From Herbiconiux gentiana (GTDB lineage Bacteria; Actinomycetota; Actinomycetes; Actinomycetales; Microbacteriaceae), in NCBI RefSeq assembly GCF_024978135.1, contig NZ_JANTEZ010000003.1, positions 186,001 through 250,000 on the forward strand: DNA of 64,000 nucleotides, written 5' to 3'. The position numbers and the translations under genes were made by a program. The notes under the pieces were generated by a model. The model was not told the DNA's origin. It did no database searches and saw only the letters and a list, made by a program, of their open reading frames with translations. Positions 16,095-26,245 of the stretch are shown one piece after another. Within the stretch, counting starts at the first letter, position 1, and each line of letters opens with the position of its first letter.

Positions 16095-16970
16095 CTAGCC
16101 GACGAGGTTCTGCGCGAAGACGTGGGGCGTGAAGCCCGTGAGGTCGTTGATGCCCTCGCCTTGGCCGATCAGCTTGATCGGGATACCCGTCTTCTCCTGC
16201 ACGGCCAGCACGAAGCCGGCCTTCGCCGAGCCGTCGAGCTTGGTGATGACGAGGCCCGTGACTCCCGCGTGCTGGATGAACGCGTCGGCCTGGGCGAGGC
16301 CGTTCTGGCCCGTGGTGGCGTCGAGCACCAGCAGCACCTCGGCCACCGGCGCCTGCTTCTCGATCACGCGGCGGATCTTGCCGAGCTCGTCCATCAGACC
16401 GCCCTTGGTCTGCAATCGGCCAGCGGTGTCGATGATGACGATCTCGGTGCCGTTCGCCTTGGCCCTCTCGATGGTCTGGAAGGCGACCGAAGCCGGATCC
16501 TGCCCCTCGTGCTGCGGGCGCACGATGTCGGCGCCGGCGCGCTCGGCCCAGGTGGCGAGCTGCTCGACGGCGGCGGCGCGGAAGGTGTCGGCTGCTCCGA
16601 CCACGACGGTGCGCTGATAGGTCTTGAGGAAGCGGGCGAACTTGCCGATGGTGGTGGTCTTGCCCACGCCGTTGACGCCCACCACGAGCACGACGGCCGG
16701 ACGCTCCGTGAGCTTCAGGGTCGGGTCGTACTTGGAGAGGCGCTCCTCCATGGTCTCGCGGAGCATCCGCTGCAGGTCACGGGGATCGGTGGTGTTGTAG
16801 CGCTGCACGTTGGCACGCAACTCGTCGACGACCTGCTCGGTGACGGTGGGACCGAAGTCGGCCTTCAGCAGCGCGGTCTCGAGATCGTCCCAGGTCTCGT
16901 CGTCGATCGTGCGCTTCTGGAACATCCCGCGCAGGGCGCCCGAGAGCGACCAGGGAGTGCGATCAGCCAA
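16095..16970 (-). CDS. ftsY: Signal recognition particle receptor FtsY
   Basis: 291 aa, a short FtsY lacking the acidic N-terminal domain. NG domain with P-loop GVNGVGKTTT (about 98-107), DTFRAAAVEQL, DTAGRLQTKGGLMDEL and TKLDGSAKAG. It receives Ffh-ribosome complexes at the membrane. I prefer TTG 16970 (MADRTPWSLSGALRGMF), which overlaps the mycoredoxin stop; an in-frame GTG at 16988 would add six residues. Its partner ffh lies 5.4 kb downstream, with an accessory block between. Confidence 0.95.
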   Translation of the reverse strand: MADRTPWSLSGALRGMFQKRTIDDETWDDLETALLKADFGPTVTEQVVDELRANVQRYNTTDPRDLQRMLRETMEERLSKYDPTLKLTERPAVVLVVGVNGVGKTTTIGKFARFLKTYQRTVVVGAADTFRAAAVEQLATWAERAGADIVRPQHEGQDPASVAFQTIERAKANGTEIVIIDTAGRLQTKGGLMDELGKIRRVIEKQAPVAEVLLVLDATTGQNGLAQADAFIQHAGVTGLVITKLDGSAKAGFVLAVQEKTGIPIKLIGQGEGINDLTGFTPHVFAQNLVG

Positions 16971-17235
16971 TGCGCTCGGACACCTCACGCGCCGACGGGT
17001 TGGTGGCCGTCGAGCCGTCGGGGAAGATCAGGGTCGGCACCGTCTGGTTGCCGCCGTTGACCGAGGCGACCAGCTCAGCAGTGCCCTCGACCTCCTCGAT
17101 GTTCACCTCGGTGTAGGCGATACCCTGCGCGTCGAGCTGGCTCTTCAGGCGCTTGCAGTACCCGCACCACCCGGTGGAGAACATGGTGACGGAACCCGCG
17201 GCGGGCGTGTAGGTGTCGATCGAGGCGATGCTCAT
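16963..17235 (-). CDS. Mycoredoxin / glutaredoxin-like protein
   Basis: A 90-aa thioredoxin-fold protein with active site STGWCGYCKRLKSQL (Cys about 24 and 27) and TVPTLIFPDGS with the cis-proline. The CGYC pair and length match actinobacterial mycoredoxin-1, which reduces mixed disulfides with mycothiol. TAAACT (17247-17242) lies 6 nt before ATG 17235, so it is likely leaderless. It overlaps ftsY by 8 bp. Confidence 0.87.
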   Translation of the reverse strand: MSIASIDTYTPAAGSVTMFSTGWCGYCKRLKSQLDAQGIAYTEVNIEEVEGTAELVASVNGGNQTVPTLIFPDGSTATNPSAREVSERIG

Positions 17236-17262
17236 GGCATCAGTTTAAGCCCGGCGAGGAGC

Positions 17263-18240
17263 TCAAGCGTCGCCGTCGAACATCGTGGTGACCGAGCCGT
17301 CGGAGAACACCTCGCTGATGGCCCGCGCGATCAGCGGGGCGATCGGCAGGATGGTCAGCCTGTCCCAGTGCTTCTCGACGGGGATCGGCAGGGTGTCGGT
17401 GACGACGACCTGGTCGATGAACTCCGACTGCAGGATGGTCGACGCCGGGTCGCTGAACACGGCGTGGGTGGCCGCGACGACGACACCCGTGGCGCCGTTC
17501 GCCTTCAGCGCCTCGGCAGCGGCGACGATGGTGCGGCCGGTGTCGATCAGGTCGTCGACCAGCAGGCAGACGCGGCCGGCCACGTCGCCGACGATCTCGT
17601 GCACGCTGACCTGGTTCGGCACCCGCGGGTCGCGGCGCTTATGGATGATCGCGAGCGGCGCGCCGAGCTTGTCGCTCCAGATGTCGGCGACACGCACGCG
17701 GCCCATGTCGGGGCTGACCACGGTGAGCGTGGAGGGGTCGAGCACCTTGCGCATGTGCTCCATCAGAACGGGCATGGCGAAGAGGTGGTCGACGGGGCCG
17801 TCGAAGAAGCCCTGGATCTGCGCGGCGTGCAGGTCGACCGACATGATGCGGTCGGCTCCGGCGGCCTTGAACAGGTCGGCGACGAGGCGGGCCGAGATGG
17901 GCTCGCGCCCGCGGCCCTTCTTGTCTTGCCGGGCATAGGGGTAGAACGGGGCGACCACGGTGATGCGCTTGGCGGAGGCCCGCTTCAAGGCGTCGACCAT
18001 GATGAGCTGCTCCATCAGCCACTCGTTGATCGGAGCCGTGTGCGACTGGATGACGAACGCATCCGCCCCACGCACGCTCTCGCCGTAGCGGATGTAGAGC
18101 TCGCCGTTGGCGAAGGTGCGCGCCTCGGTGTCGACGAGGGTGGTGTCGAGTTCGGCCGCGATGTCCTCGGCCAGTTGCGGATGCGCTCGCCCTGATACGA
18201 CGAGGAGGGACTTCTCTCCGCTGGCCTTGATTCCGGACAC
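17263..18240 (-). CDS. prs: Ribose-phosphate pyrophosphokinase
   Basis: A 325-aa PRPP synthetase making PRPP from ribose-5-phosphate and ATP. RTFANGELYIRYGESVRGAD, FYPYARQDKKGRGREPI, DLHAAQIQGFFDGPVDHL and the PRPP loop LVDDLIDTGRTI are visible. The loop has Arg where most families have a second Gly (DTGGT), and VVSPDMGRVRVAD has Met for the usual Ala or Gly. GTG 18240 directly follows the glmU stop (TAG-GTG), an operon junction. It supplies apt and nucleotide synthesis. Confidence 0.94.
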   Translation of the reverse strand: MSGIKASGEKSLLVVSGRAHPQLAEDIAAELDTTLVDTEARTFANGELYIRYGESVRGADAFVIQSHTAPINEWLMEQLIMVDALKRASAKRITVVAPFYPYARQDKKGRGREPISARLVADLFKAAGADRIMSVDLHAAQIQGFFDGPVDHLFAMPVLMEHMRKVLDPSTLTVVSPDMGRVRVADIWSDKLGAPLAIIHKRRDPRVPNQVSVHEIVGDVAGRVCLLVDDLIDTGRTIVAAAEALKANGATGVVVAATHAVFSDPASTILQSEFIDQVVVTDTLPIPVEKHWDRLTILPIAPLIARAISEVFSDGSVTTMFDGDA

Positions 18241-19713
18241 CTATTCTCCGCTCGTTCGCGTGGGGGTCTGCGTCGTGGTCGTGCCGTCACCGTCGTGGGC
18301 CCGGGCCGCCGCTTGCGCCGCCGCCGTGCCCGCCCGGTTCTGCTCGACCCAGCCGGCCATGTTCCTCTGCGGCGCCACGGTGATCGCGAGCGAGCCGGCC
18401 GGCACGTCCTTGCGGACGACCGTTCCGGCGCCCGTGTAGGCGCCGTCTCCGATTCTAACCGGGGCGACGAACACGTTGTGCGACCCGGTGCGCACATGGG
18501 AGCCCACCTGGGTGCGGCTCTTGTTCACCCCGTCGTAGTTCGCGGTGATCGTGCCGGCCCCGACGTTCGACTCGACACCCACCTCGGTGTCACCGATGTA
18601 CGACAGGTGCGGCACCTTCGAGCCCTCGCCGATGTGCGAGTTCTTCGTCTCGACGAACGTTCCGATCTTGCCGCCCGCGTCGAGCACGGTGTTCGGCCGC
18701 AGATAGGCGAAGGGGCCGACGGAGGCGCCCGCCCCGATCACGCTCAGGGTCGCGTCGGTGCGCTTCACGACCGCGCCCTCCCCCACCTCGCAGTCGACGA
18801 GCGTGGTGTCAGGGCCGATCTCGGCACCGCGGGCTACGCTGGTGGCGCCCTTGACCTGGGTTCCCGGATGCACGGTCACATCTTCGGCGAGGCTCGCCTT
18901 CAGGTCGATCCATGTCGTCGCCGGGTCGACCACCGTCACCCCCGCGAGCTGCCAACCCCGCACGATCAGCGCGTTCAGCTTGGCCGCCGCATCGGACAGC
19001 TGGGCCCGGTCGTTCACGCCCGCCACGATCCACGGCTCGGACACCGTGACGGCGGCCACGTCGGAGCCGGCGCGACGGAGCAGGCCGACGACGTCGGTGA
19101 GGTATTTCTCGCCCTGGGCGTTCGCCGTGGTGACCTGGGCGAGCATGTCGCGCAGCCGCGCGAGGCCGAAGACGTAGACGCCGGCATTGATCTCACGCAG
19201 GGCCCGTTCGGAGTCGCTCGCGTCTTTCTGCTCGACGATGCGGTCGAGCATCCCGTCGCCGCTGCGGACGATTCGGCCGTAACCGGTGGGGTCATCGAGC
19301 TCGGCGCTCAGCAGGGTGGCGCCCGCGCCCGTGCGTCGGTGCTCGGCGAGGAGCCCCGTGAGCGTGTCGGCGTCGAGCAGCGGCACGTCGCCGCTGACGA
19401 CCAGCACGTCGCCGGCGAAGTCGGCCGGCAGCGCCTGCACGGCCTGCTCGACGGCACGACCGGTGCCCGGCACCTCGTCTTGATCGACGACGAGGGCCGA
19501 GGGGAAGTGGTCGTGGATGACCTCGACGACGCGGTCGCGGTCGTGGCGCACCACGGTGACGGTGTGGGCGGCGTCGAGCTGGCCGGCGGTGGCGAGCACG
19601 TGGCCGATCAGCGGCACTCCGGCGATCTCGTGCAGGATCTTCGGGAGGCTCGACTTCATGCGCGTGCCCTGGCCTGCCGCCAAGACGATGATTGCAAGGT
19701 TGCTGTCGGTCAT
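18241..19713 (-). CDS. glmU: Bifunctional UDP-GlcNAc pyrophosphorylase / GlcN-1-P acetyltransferase
   Basis: 490 aa. The N-terminal nucleotidyltransferase has VLAAGQGTRMKSSLPKILHE at about 10-29. The C-terminal left-handed beta-helix acetyltransferase shows FAYLRPNTVLDAGGKIGTFV, then SYIGDTEVG and GTITANYDGVNK. It makes UDP-GlcNAc for peptidoglycan. The ATG is at 19713; the frame is open to 19905 but crosses tRNA-Gln, so a longer start is not credible. The operon continues with prs. Upstream are a hairpin and tRNA-Gln on the same strand. Confidence 0.95.
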   Translation of the reverse strand: MTDSNLAIIVLAAGQGTRMKSSLPKILHEIAGVPLIGHVLATAGQLDAAHTVTVVRHDRDRVVEVIHDHFPSALVVDQDEVPGTGRAVEQAVQALPADFAGDVLVVSGDVPLLDADTLTGLLAEHRRTGAGATLLSAELDDPTGYGRIVRSGDGMLDRIVEQKDASDSERALREINAGVYVFGLARLRDMLAQVTTANAQGEKYLTDVVGLLRRAGSDVAAVTVSEPWIVAGVNDRAQLSDAAAKLNALIVRGWQLAGVTVVDPATTWIDLKASLAEDVTVHPGTQVKGATSVARGAEIGPDTTLVDCEVGEGAVVKRTDATLSVIGAGASVGPFAYLRPNTVLDAGGKIGTFVETKNSHIGEGSKVPHLSYIGDTEVGVESNVGAGTITANYDGVNKSRTQVGSHVRTGSHNVFVAPVRIGDGAYTGAGTVVRKDVPAGSLAITVAPQRNMAGWVEQNRAGTAAAQAAARAHDGDGTTTTQTPTRTSGE

Positions 19714-19801
19714 CTTCCGGATCTCCCTCGTCGGATACGACCGCATCGAGTCGTGTTTCGCGGTGTGCCCCGGCTTCGGGCTGCCGCCTTGCGGAGCACG
19801 G

Positions 19802-19824
19802 GAATCGATCAACCGGATCGATTC
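19802..19824 (-). terminator. Hairpin after tRNA-Gln
   Basis: GAATCGATC (19802-19810) and GATCGATTC (19816-19824) form a perfect 9-bp stem with a 5-nt loop, 5 nt past the tRNA 3' end on the minus strand. No T-run follows. It may terminate the tRNA transcript or act in 3' processing. Confidence 0.55.
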
Positions 19825-19829
19825 ACGCG

Positions 19830-19901
19830 CTCCGCCTCCGGGATTCGAACCCAGACCTAACAGCTCCAAAGGCTGTCGTGCTGCCATTACACCAAGGCGG
19901 A
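19830..19901 (-). tRNA. tRNA-Gln (anticodon TTG)
   Basis: About 72 nt. Acceptor arms TCCGCCT and AGGCGGA pair over 7 bp. The anticodon stem ACAGC/GCTGT encloses loop CTTTGGA, giving anticodon TTG. The T-arm holds GTTCGAATC. CCA is not encoded. A 7-bp hairpin (CACCGGG and CCCGGTG, about 19903-19921) stands directly before the 5' end and may belong to the precursor. No integration-element signature was seen at the 3' end. Confidence 0.95.
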
Positions 19902-20019
19902 CCACCGGGTCTCGCCCGGTGCAGTAGCCCAGTCTGCCAGACCTGCCTGCTCACGCCGGGCGCGGCGTGGGGATCTGTGGAGGGATCTCGGCGACGACCG
20001 GCTTGGGGATAATGAGGGG

Positions 20020-20520
20020 ATGAGCAGCAGGCCGGCCCGGGACAGCGTCGACGAGATCGTCGACGCGTGGATGCGCGAGCATCCGGATCTCGACTTCTCG
20101 CCGCTGAAGATCTTGTCGCGGGTGTCGCGGCTCGCGAAGCAGCTCGAGAAGACCCGCCGCGCCTCGTTCGCCACCGTCGACCTCGAGTCGTGGGAATTCG
20201 ACGTGCTCGCAGCCCTGCGCCGCGCCGGCAGCCCGCACGAGCTCAGCCCGAAGGCGCTGCTCGAGCAGACCTACGTCTCGAGCGGCACGATGACCAACCG
20301 CATCGACGGCATGGTGCGACGCGGGCTGGTCGAGCGACGAACCGACCCCAACGACGGGCGCGGGGTGCGGGTGCGGATGACCGGGGAGGGCCGTGACCGC
20401 GTCGACGGCGCCATCTCGCATCTCGTCGCGGCGGAGACGGAGCTGCTGGCCGGGCTCACGAAGGCCGACCAGGAGCGCTTGGCCGGGCTGCTGCGCCGGC
20501 TGTCGCTCGATATGGCCTAG
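20020..20520 (+). CDS. MarR family transcriptional regulator
   Basis: A 166-aa winged-helix protein. The recognition helix region is LLEQTYVSSGTMTNRIDGMVRRGLV (about 83-107), followed by the wing ERRTDPNDGRGVRVRMTGEG. The N-terminal 30 residues include a dimerisation helix. GATAAT (20008-20013) lies 6 nt before ATG 20020, preceded by TTGGG as a possible extended -10, so transcription may be leaderless. It converges with the ABC-F gene 9 bp away and diverges from tRNA-Gln. No obvious target gene is adjacent. Confidence 0.88.
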   Translation: MSSRPARDSVDEIVDAWMREHPDLDFSPLKILSRVSRLAKQLEKTRRASFATVDLESWEFDVLAALRRAGSPHELSPKALLEQTYVSSGTMTNRIDGMVRRGLVERRTDPNDGRGVRVRMTGEGRDRVDGAISHLVAAETELLAGLTKADQERLAGLLRRLSLDMA

Positions 20521-20529
20521 CGGCTCACC

Positions 20530-22320
<1,791 letters not shown>

Positions 22321-22388
22321 CTGTCGAGGGTACAGGGCGTGGATGGGAGGGGTGCTCAGGGTCGGGCGGGCGCGCCTATGCTGGGCGG

Positions 22389-23288
22389 ATGCTCGCCGAT
22401 CGCCGCCGGTTCTCGTTCGCCTTCGACGGCCGCAAGGCGACTCTGAAGCGGGTGCACCGGGCGAGCGAGAGCTACGAGCTGAGCGTCGACGGGGTGGCGC
22501 AGTCGGTGGTGTCGCTGACGGATGCGCGGCGGCTCGCCTGGCCCTACGTGCAGCACATCGCCCGGGCTATCGACGCGGTCGCGGCGCCCGGCGCTCCCGT
22601 CTTCGCCGTGCACCTGGGAGCGGGCGCGATGGCGCTCACCCGCTACGTGGCGGTGACCCGGCCCGGCTCCCCGCAGCTCGTGGTGGAGTTCGAACGGGAG
22701 CTCTGCGAAGCCGTGCTGGCCGCACTGCCCCTGCCCGACGCTGCTGACATCGAGCTCGTGTTCGGCGACGCCCGCGCGATCGCCGAGACGGGAGTCGCCG
22801 AGACGGGAGTCGCCGCGGCAGGGGTCGCCGGGGCGGGTTCGGCCGCGATCCGCGAGTGGCAGGGCGCCGAAGTCACGGTGGTCGACCTCTGGGATGCCGC
22901 GACCATTCGCGCCCACGTCGCGAGCCTGGAGTTCTACCGGCTCGTGGCAGAGCGCTCGGCGCCGCAGGGGCTGGTGGCGGTGAATCTGCTGGACGGGCAT
23001 CCGTTCGATTACGCGCGAGCGCAGGCGGCCACCCTTCGGAAGGTGTTCGCCGACGTGGCCGTGATCACCGACTTCGACCCCGCCGATACCGAGGGGCCGC
23101 TCGGCAACGTGGTGGTGCTGGCGAGCGGTGGGGCCGTGGCGGTGGCCGAGCATCCGGAGCTCTTCGGAGACGAACCGCCCTTCGTTCTGCACGACGCAGA
23201 CCTCACCGCATGGATCGCCGAAGCCGGCGTTCTCACCGACGCCGACCGCATCGACTCGCCCGACATCGACGACCCTCGCTGGGCCTAG
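22389..23288 (+). CDS. Spermidine-synthase-like methyltransferase-fold protein
   Basis: 299 aa. A Rossmann-type core is visible: VFAVHLGAGAMALTRYVAV (motif I), LVVEFERELCEAVLA, IELVFGDARA and LYxLVAERSAP-like helices. It resembles the SpeE-like proteins (fused MnmC-type) common in actinobacteria. The aspartates needed for aminopropyl transfer are not clearly conserved, so polyamine synthesis is not claimed. A 15-nt repeat at 22782-22841 encodes AETGV-type units. TATGCT (22377-22382) lies 6 nt before ATG 22389, so it is likely leaderless. A 17-bp duplication spans the stop codon. Confidence 0.72.
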   Translation: MLADRRRFSFAFDGRKATLKRVHRASESYELSVDGVAQSVVSLTDARRLAWPYVQHIARAIDAVAAPGAPVFAVHLGAGAMALTRYVAVTRPGSPQLVVEFERELCEAVLAALPLPDAADIELVFGDARAIAETGVAETGVAAAGVAGAGSAAIREWQGAEVTVVDLWDAATIRAHVASLEFYRLVAERSAPQGLVAVNLLDGHPFDYARAQAATLRKVFADVAVITDFDPADTEGPLGNVVVLASGGAVAVAEHPELFGDEPPFVLHDADLTAWIAEAGVLTDADRIDSPDIDDPRWA

Positions 23289-23310
23289 CGCCGCGCTGGG
23301 CCTGACGCCG
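23277..23310 (+). repeat. 17-bp tandem duplication across the stop codon of the SpeE-like gene
   Basis: Units 23277-23293 and 23294-23310 share CGCTGGGCCT and a GCCG end. The first holds the real stop TAG; the second has TGA at the same place, so each unit reads Arg-Trp-Ala-stop. The remaining intergenic DNA to 23464 shows no gene. Confidence 0.75.
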
Positions 23311-23464
23311 CGCCTCAGGGCTTCGCCGGGCGCGGACGGGGTGGGAGTGTACCCATGGTGCTGCCTCTCGTTCCGCCGGCTCGGCACCGCGGTGACGTCC
23401 GGATGCGTAGACCCTAGAGCCACCCGGCCCGACGGCAGCCTGAGCAATCGCTACTCAGCGGAGC

Positions 23465-24094
23465 TCAGCCACGGATGAACCGCGTGCGGCTCAACCCGAT
23501 CACCGCGGCGCCCATCAGGCAGATGAACCCGGCGATACCGAGCACGTAGACCGCCACCGCCCCGTACCCACCGAGCTGCGCCGGGTTGAGGAACGGATAC
23601 GGGTACCATCCGACGATGGCCCCGCGGATCATCGTGTACACCACCCAGACGATCGGGAACGCCACGATCGCCCACAGCGCTCGCCAGCGCAGCGGCGACT
23701 TGCCGGGCGACAGGATCCAGACGAGCACGATGTAGATCGGCGCCGCCAAGTGCAGCACCTCGTTCGACCAGGCGAGCGTGCGCCCCTGCTCGAGCTGGAT
23801 GCTGCGCAGGAGCAGGTTGTAGACCACACCCGTGGTGGCCATGTACGTCACGACCGCGGCGAGGGAGACGTTGTACCAGGCCGGGTCCCGGCGCACGGTG
23901 AAGGAGTAGTAGGCGCCGATCAGCAGCGCGATCGCCGCCAGCGCGTTCGACAGGATGGTGAAGTAACTGAAGAAGTTCACCAGGAAATCGGTCTGGTCGG
24001 GCACGACCTCGAGGCTGAAGACGAGCTGACCGACAATGGCGGCGATGATGACGCCCGCCGCGATGACCCTGATGACTCCGAACGCCCTGCGCAT
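23465..24094 (-). CDS. Pr6Pr family membrane protein
   Basis: 209 aa with six predicted membrane helices. FFSYFTILSNALAAIALLIG, TGVVYNLLLR, EVLHLAAPIYIVLVW and GWYPYPFLNPAQLGGYG match the Pr6Pr (FAR-17a/AIG1-like) family of actinobacteria, whose function is not known. I set the start at ATG 24094, not GTG 24100: TAGAGT (24106-24101) then has the 6-nt leaderless spacing. It shares a very compact divergent promoter with apt. Confidence 0.83.
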   Translation of the reverse strand: MRRAFGVIRVIAAGVIIAAIVGQLVFSLEVVPDQTDFLVNFFSYFTILSNALAAIALLIGAYYSFTVRRDPAWYNVSLAAVVTYMATTGVVYNLLLRSIQLEQGRTLAWSNEVLHLAAPIYIVLVWILSPGKSPLRWRALWAIVAFPIVWVVYTMIRGAIVGWYPYPFLNPAQLGGYGAVAVYVLGIAGFICLMGAAVIGLSRTRFIRG

Positions 24095-24100
24095 GGCCAC

Positions 24101-24123
24101 ACTCTAGCGACGGGCAATACGAT
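24101..24123. promoter_or_regulatory. Compact divergent promoter pair, Pr6Pr gene and apt
   Basis: The -10-like TAGAGT (24106-24101, minus) and TACGAT (24118-24123, plus) are only 11 bp apart, each 6 nt from its start codon. The two polymerase footprints would overlap, so the genes may compete for transcription. Confidence 0.55.
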
Positions 24124-24129
24124 TGACGG

Positions 24130-24729
24130 ATGCCCGATCTGAATGCATCTGCTGACCCCTCCGTCTCCGGCTCTACTAGCGGCGCCGTCGCTGTGCCGGG
24201 TGCCGACGCGATCGCGGCGATCCGCTCGGGCATGACCGAGACGCCCGACTTCCCGTCGGAGGGGATCCTGTTCCGCGACCTCTCGGGGCTGTTCGCCGAC
24301 GCGGCGGGGCTCCGCACCGTGGCATCGGCGCTCGTCGAGGGCTTCGGGCCGATCGATGCGGTGGCCGGGGTCGAGGCACGGGGCTTCGTGCTCGGGGCCG
24401 CCGCTGCCGTCGCGAGCGGGAACGGGATGCTCGCCGTCCGCAAGGCGGGCAAGCTGCCCGGCGAGGTGCTGAACGAGAGCTACGCGCTGGAGTACGGGTC
24501 GGCGAGCCTCGAGGTGCATCCGTCGACGTTGCCGCAGGGGGCTCGCGTGGTGATCGTCGACGACGTGCTGGCGACCGGTGGGACGCTGACGGCGACGATC
24601 CGGCTGATGGAGCGCGCGGGCTGGGACGTCGTCGGCGTCGCCGTCGTGCTCGAGCTCGTCGACCTCGGCGGGCGTGCAGTGGTGGAGGCGGTCACCTCCG
24701 CGCCGGTGAAGGCGCTTCTCGCCCTCTGA
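24130..24729 (+). CDS. apt: Adenine phosphoribosyltransferase
   Basis: 199 aa; it converts adenine and PRPP to AMP. The PRPP-binding motif is VVIVDDVLATGGTL (about 140-153). DFPSEGILFRDLSGLF and GVEARGFVLGAAAA are characteristic. About 25 extra N-terminal residues (Ser/Ala-rich) precede the domain. TACGAT lies 6 nt before ATG 24130. PRPP comes from prs (17263-18240); adenine could come from the nucleoside hydrolase at 27382. Followed by the DUF222-HNH gene. Confidence 0.92.
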   Translation: MPDLNASADPSVSGSTSGAVAVPGADAIAAIRSGMTETPDFPSEGILFRDLSGLFADAAGLRTVASALVEGFGPIDAVAGVEARGFVLGAAAAVASGNGMLAVRKAGKLPGEVLNESYALEYGSASLEVHPSTLPQGARVVIVDDVLATGGTLTATIRLMERAGWDVVGVAVVLELVDLGGRAVVEAVTSAPVKALLAL

Positions 24730-24803
24730 AGGCTGACGAACTCGAGTCGAATCTGTCTTCGAATCACTGAGCTTTCTTCAGAGGTTTCTGATAGAATCTC
24801 AGT

Positions 24804-26117
24804 ATGAATTCGGCAGCCATCTCAGCCCTCGGCGATGATGCGCTGCTCGAGGCGATGGCGGCCAACGAGCTCGTGGTGCGCGCGGCTCTGGCGTTGCAGA
24901 TCCGGTTCGCGGGCGAGGTCGCGGTGCGGTCGCGCCCTGAACTAGGTGACGAGGGTCTGAGCCGGTCGCAGAACTTCACCTCGCCGGTCGCGCTGCTGGC
25001 CACTGTCACCGGCGCATCGGCGAAGGAGTGCAAGGCGCGGCTCGATCTTGGGAAGCGGCTGCGGGGCGAAGTGCTGCTCGGTGGCGGCGAGGGGCCGGCG
25101 CCGTTCCCGCGGGTGGCGGAGGCGCTCGACGCGGGTGACCTGCCGATCGAGGCGGCCGCGACCATCGTCAAGCGGTGCGGCGAACTGGCTCACCGCGGAT
25201 GCGCGCCCGATGTCGTCGCCGGAGCAGAAAAAACCCTCGTCGACAAAACTCTGGCCTGCCACTTCTCGGCCGACGAGACCGCGAGAATGGCGATCCACCT
25301 CCGGGACGTGCTCGACCCCGACGGCGCCGAGCCTCGCGACGAAGTGCACCAGCAACTCCGCTTCCTCACCATCGGTCAATCGCCGGACGGGATGGTCCGC
25401 GGGAAGTTCGCACTGATGCCGGAGCAGGGCGGGGTGTGGATGTCGAGCCTGCAAGCGATGCAGAGCCCCCGCGTGGGCGGCCCGCGGTTCATGGAGGAGG
25501 GCGACTACGTCACCGCTGACGATCGCACTTCGGCGCAGAAGAACGCCGACACGATCACGGAGCTGATCGCCCGGGCGGCCGGCGCCGAGGACATGCCCCG
25601 GATTAACGGGGCCATCACGACCGTCAACCTCCATATGACGCTTGCCGACCTCGAAGCCGGGCGCGGGGTCGGGTACATCGACGGCCTCGACGAACCCGTG
25701 CCCGTGTCGACCGTAGAGCAGATGCGGTGCACCTCACCGATGGCGGTGACACTGTTCGGCGACCGGGGCGAGGTCCTCTTCCACGGCAAAACCAAACGGC
25801 TGTTCACTCCCGCCCAGAACCGGGCACTCGCCGCCCGAGACGGCGGCTGCGTGTGGCCCAACTGCGACAGGCCACCCTCCTACTGCGAGACGCATCACGT
25901 CGACGAGTGGGTTTCGGATGATCATCCGCCGGGCAGAACCGATATCGATAACGGGGTTCTGCTCTGCCACTTCCACCACTCGCACCTGCACAAAGCGGAC
26001 TGGAAACTAGTCATGCAGGGTGGAGTCCCGCATCTGATTCCGCCCCGGTGGAACGATCCCGAACAGACACCCATCCCAACCACGCGCCGACGCACGATTC
26101 AGCACCCGGCGGCGTGA
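24804..26117 (+). CDS. DUF222 / HNH endonuclease family protein
   Basis: 437 aa. An N-terminal DUF222 region (about 10-320) precedes an HNH domain: CVWPNCDRPPSYCETHHVDEW, then DNGVLLCHFHHSHLHK, with the zinc cysteines and the HH-N-H residues visible. The architecture matches the 13E12/DUF222 family, which is amplified in Microbacteriaceae and mycobacteria; the biological role is unknown. TAGAAT (24792-24797), preceded by TGA as an extended -10, lies 6 nt before ATG 24804. A large inverted repeat follows. No transposase or terminal repeats are visible, so mobility is not claimed. Confidence 0.87.
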   Translation: MNSAAISALGDDALLEAMAANELVVRAALALQIRFAGEVAVRSRPELGDEGLSRSQNFTSPVALLATVTGASAKECKARLDLGKRLRGEVLLGGGEGPAPFPRVAEALDAGDLPIEAAATIVKRCGELAHRGCAPDVVAGAEKTLVDKTLACHFSADETARMAIHLRDVLDPDGAEPRDEVHQQLRFLTIGQSPDGMVRGKFALMPEQGGVWMSSLQAMQSPRVGGPRFMEEGDYVTADDRTSAQKNADTITELIARAAGAEDMPRINGAITTVNLHMTLADLEAGRGVGYIDGLDEPVPVSTVEQMRCTSPMAVTLFGDRGEVLFHGKTKRLFTPAQNRALAARDGGCVWPNCDRPPSYCETHHVDEWVSDDHPPGRTDIDNGVLLCHFHHSHLHKADWKLVMQGGVPHLIPPRWNDPEQTPIPTTRRRTIQHPAA

Positions 26118-26156
26118 CGACACACCATTCTGCGAAAGCCAGCCATGGTTATCGAG

Positions 26157-26245
26157 GGCAAGCGCGAAGCGCGCGGCAGCACCCGAGAAGCGGAACGCCC
26201 GGCGCTGGCTGCCGACGGGCTGCCGCGCGCTGACGCGCTTGCCCG
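26157..26245. repeat. Large imperfect inverted repeat between DUF222-HNH and ispE
   Basis: Arms 26157-26181 and 26220-26245 pair over about 25 bp (GGGCAAGCGCG and GCGCGCGGCAGC segments) with one or two internal mismatches and a 38-nt loop that can fold further. It lies between convergent genes and lacks a U-tract. It may be a bidirectional terminator or a remnant of a repeat element. The rest of 26118-26358 contains no supported gene. Confidence 0.7.

Noticed and set aside
19830-19901. tRNA-Gln as an integration site
   Set aside because: No integrase gene and no repeated copy of the tRNA 3' end were seen nearby.
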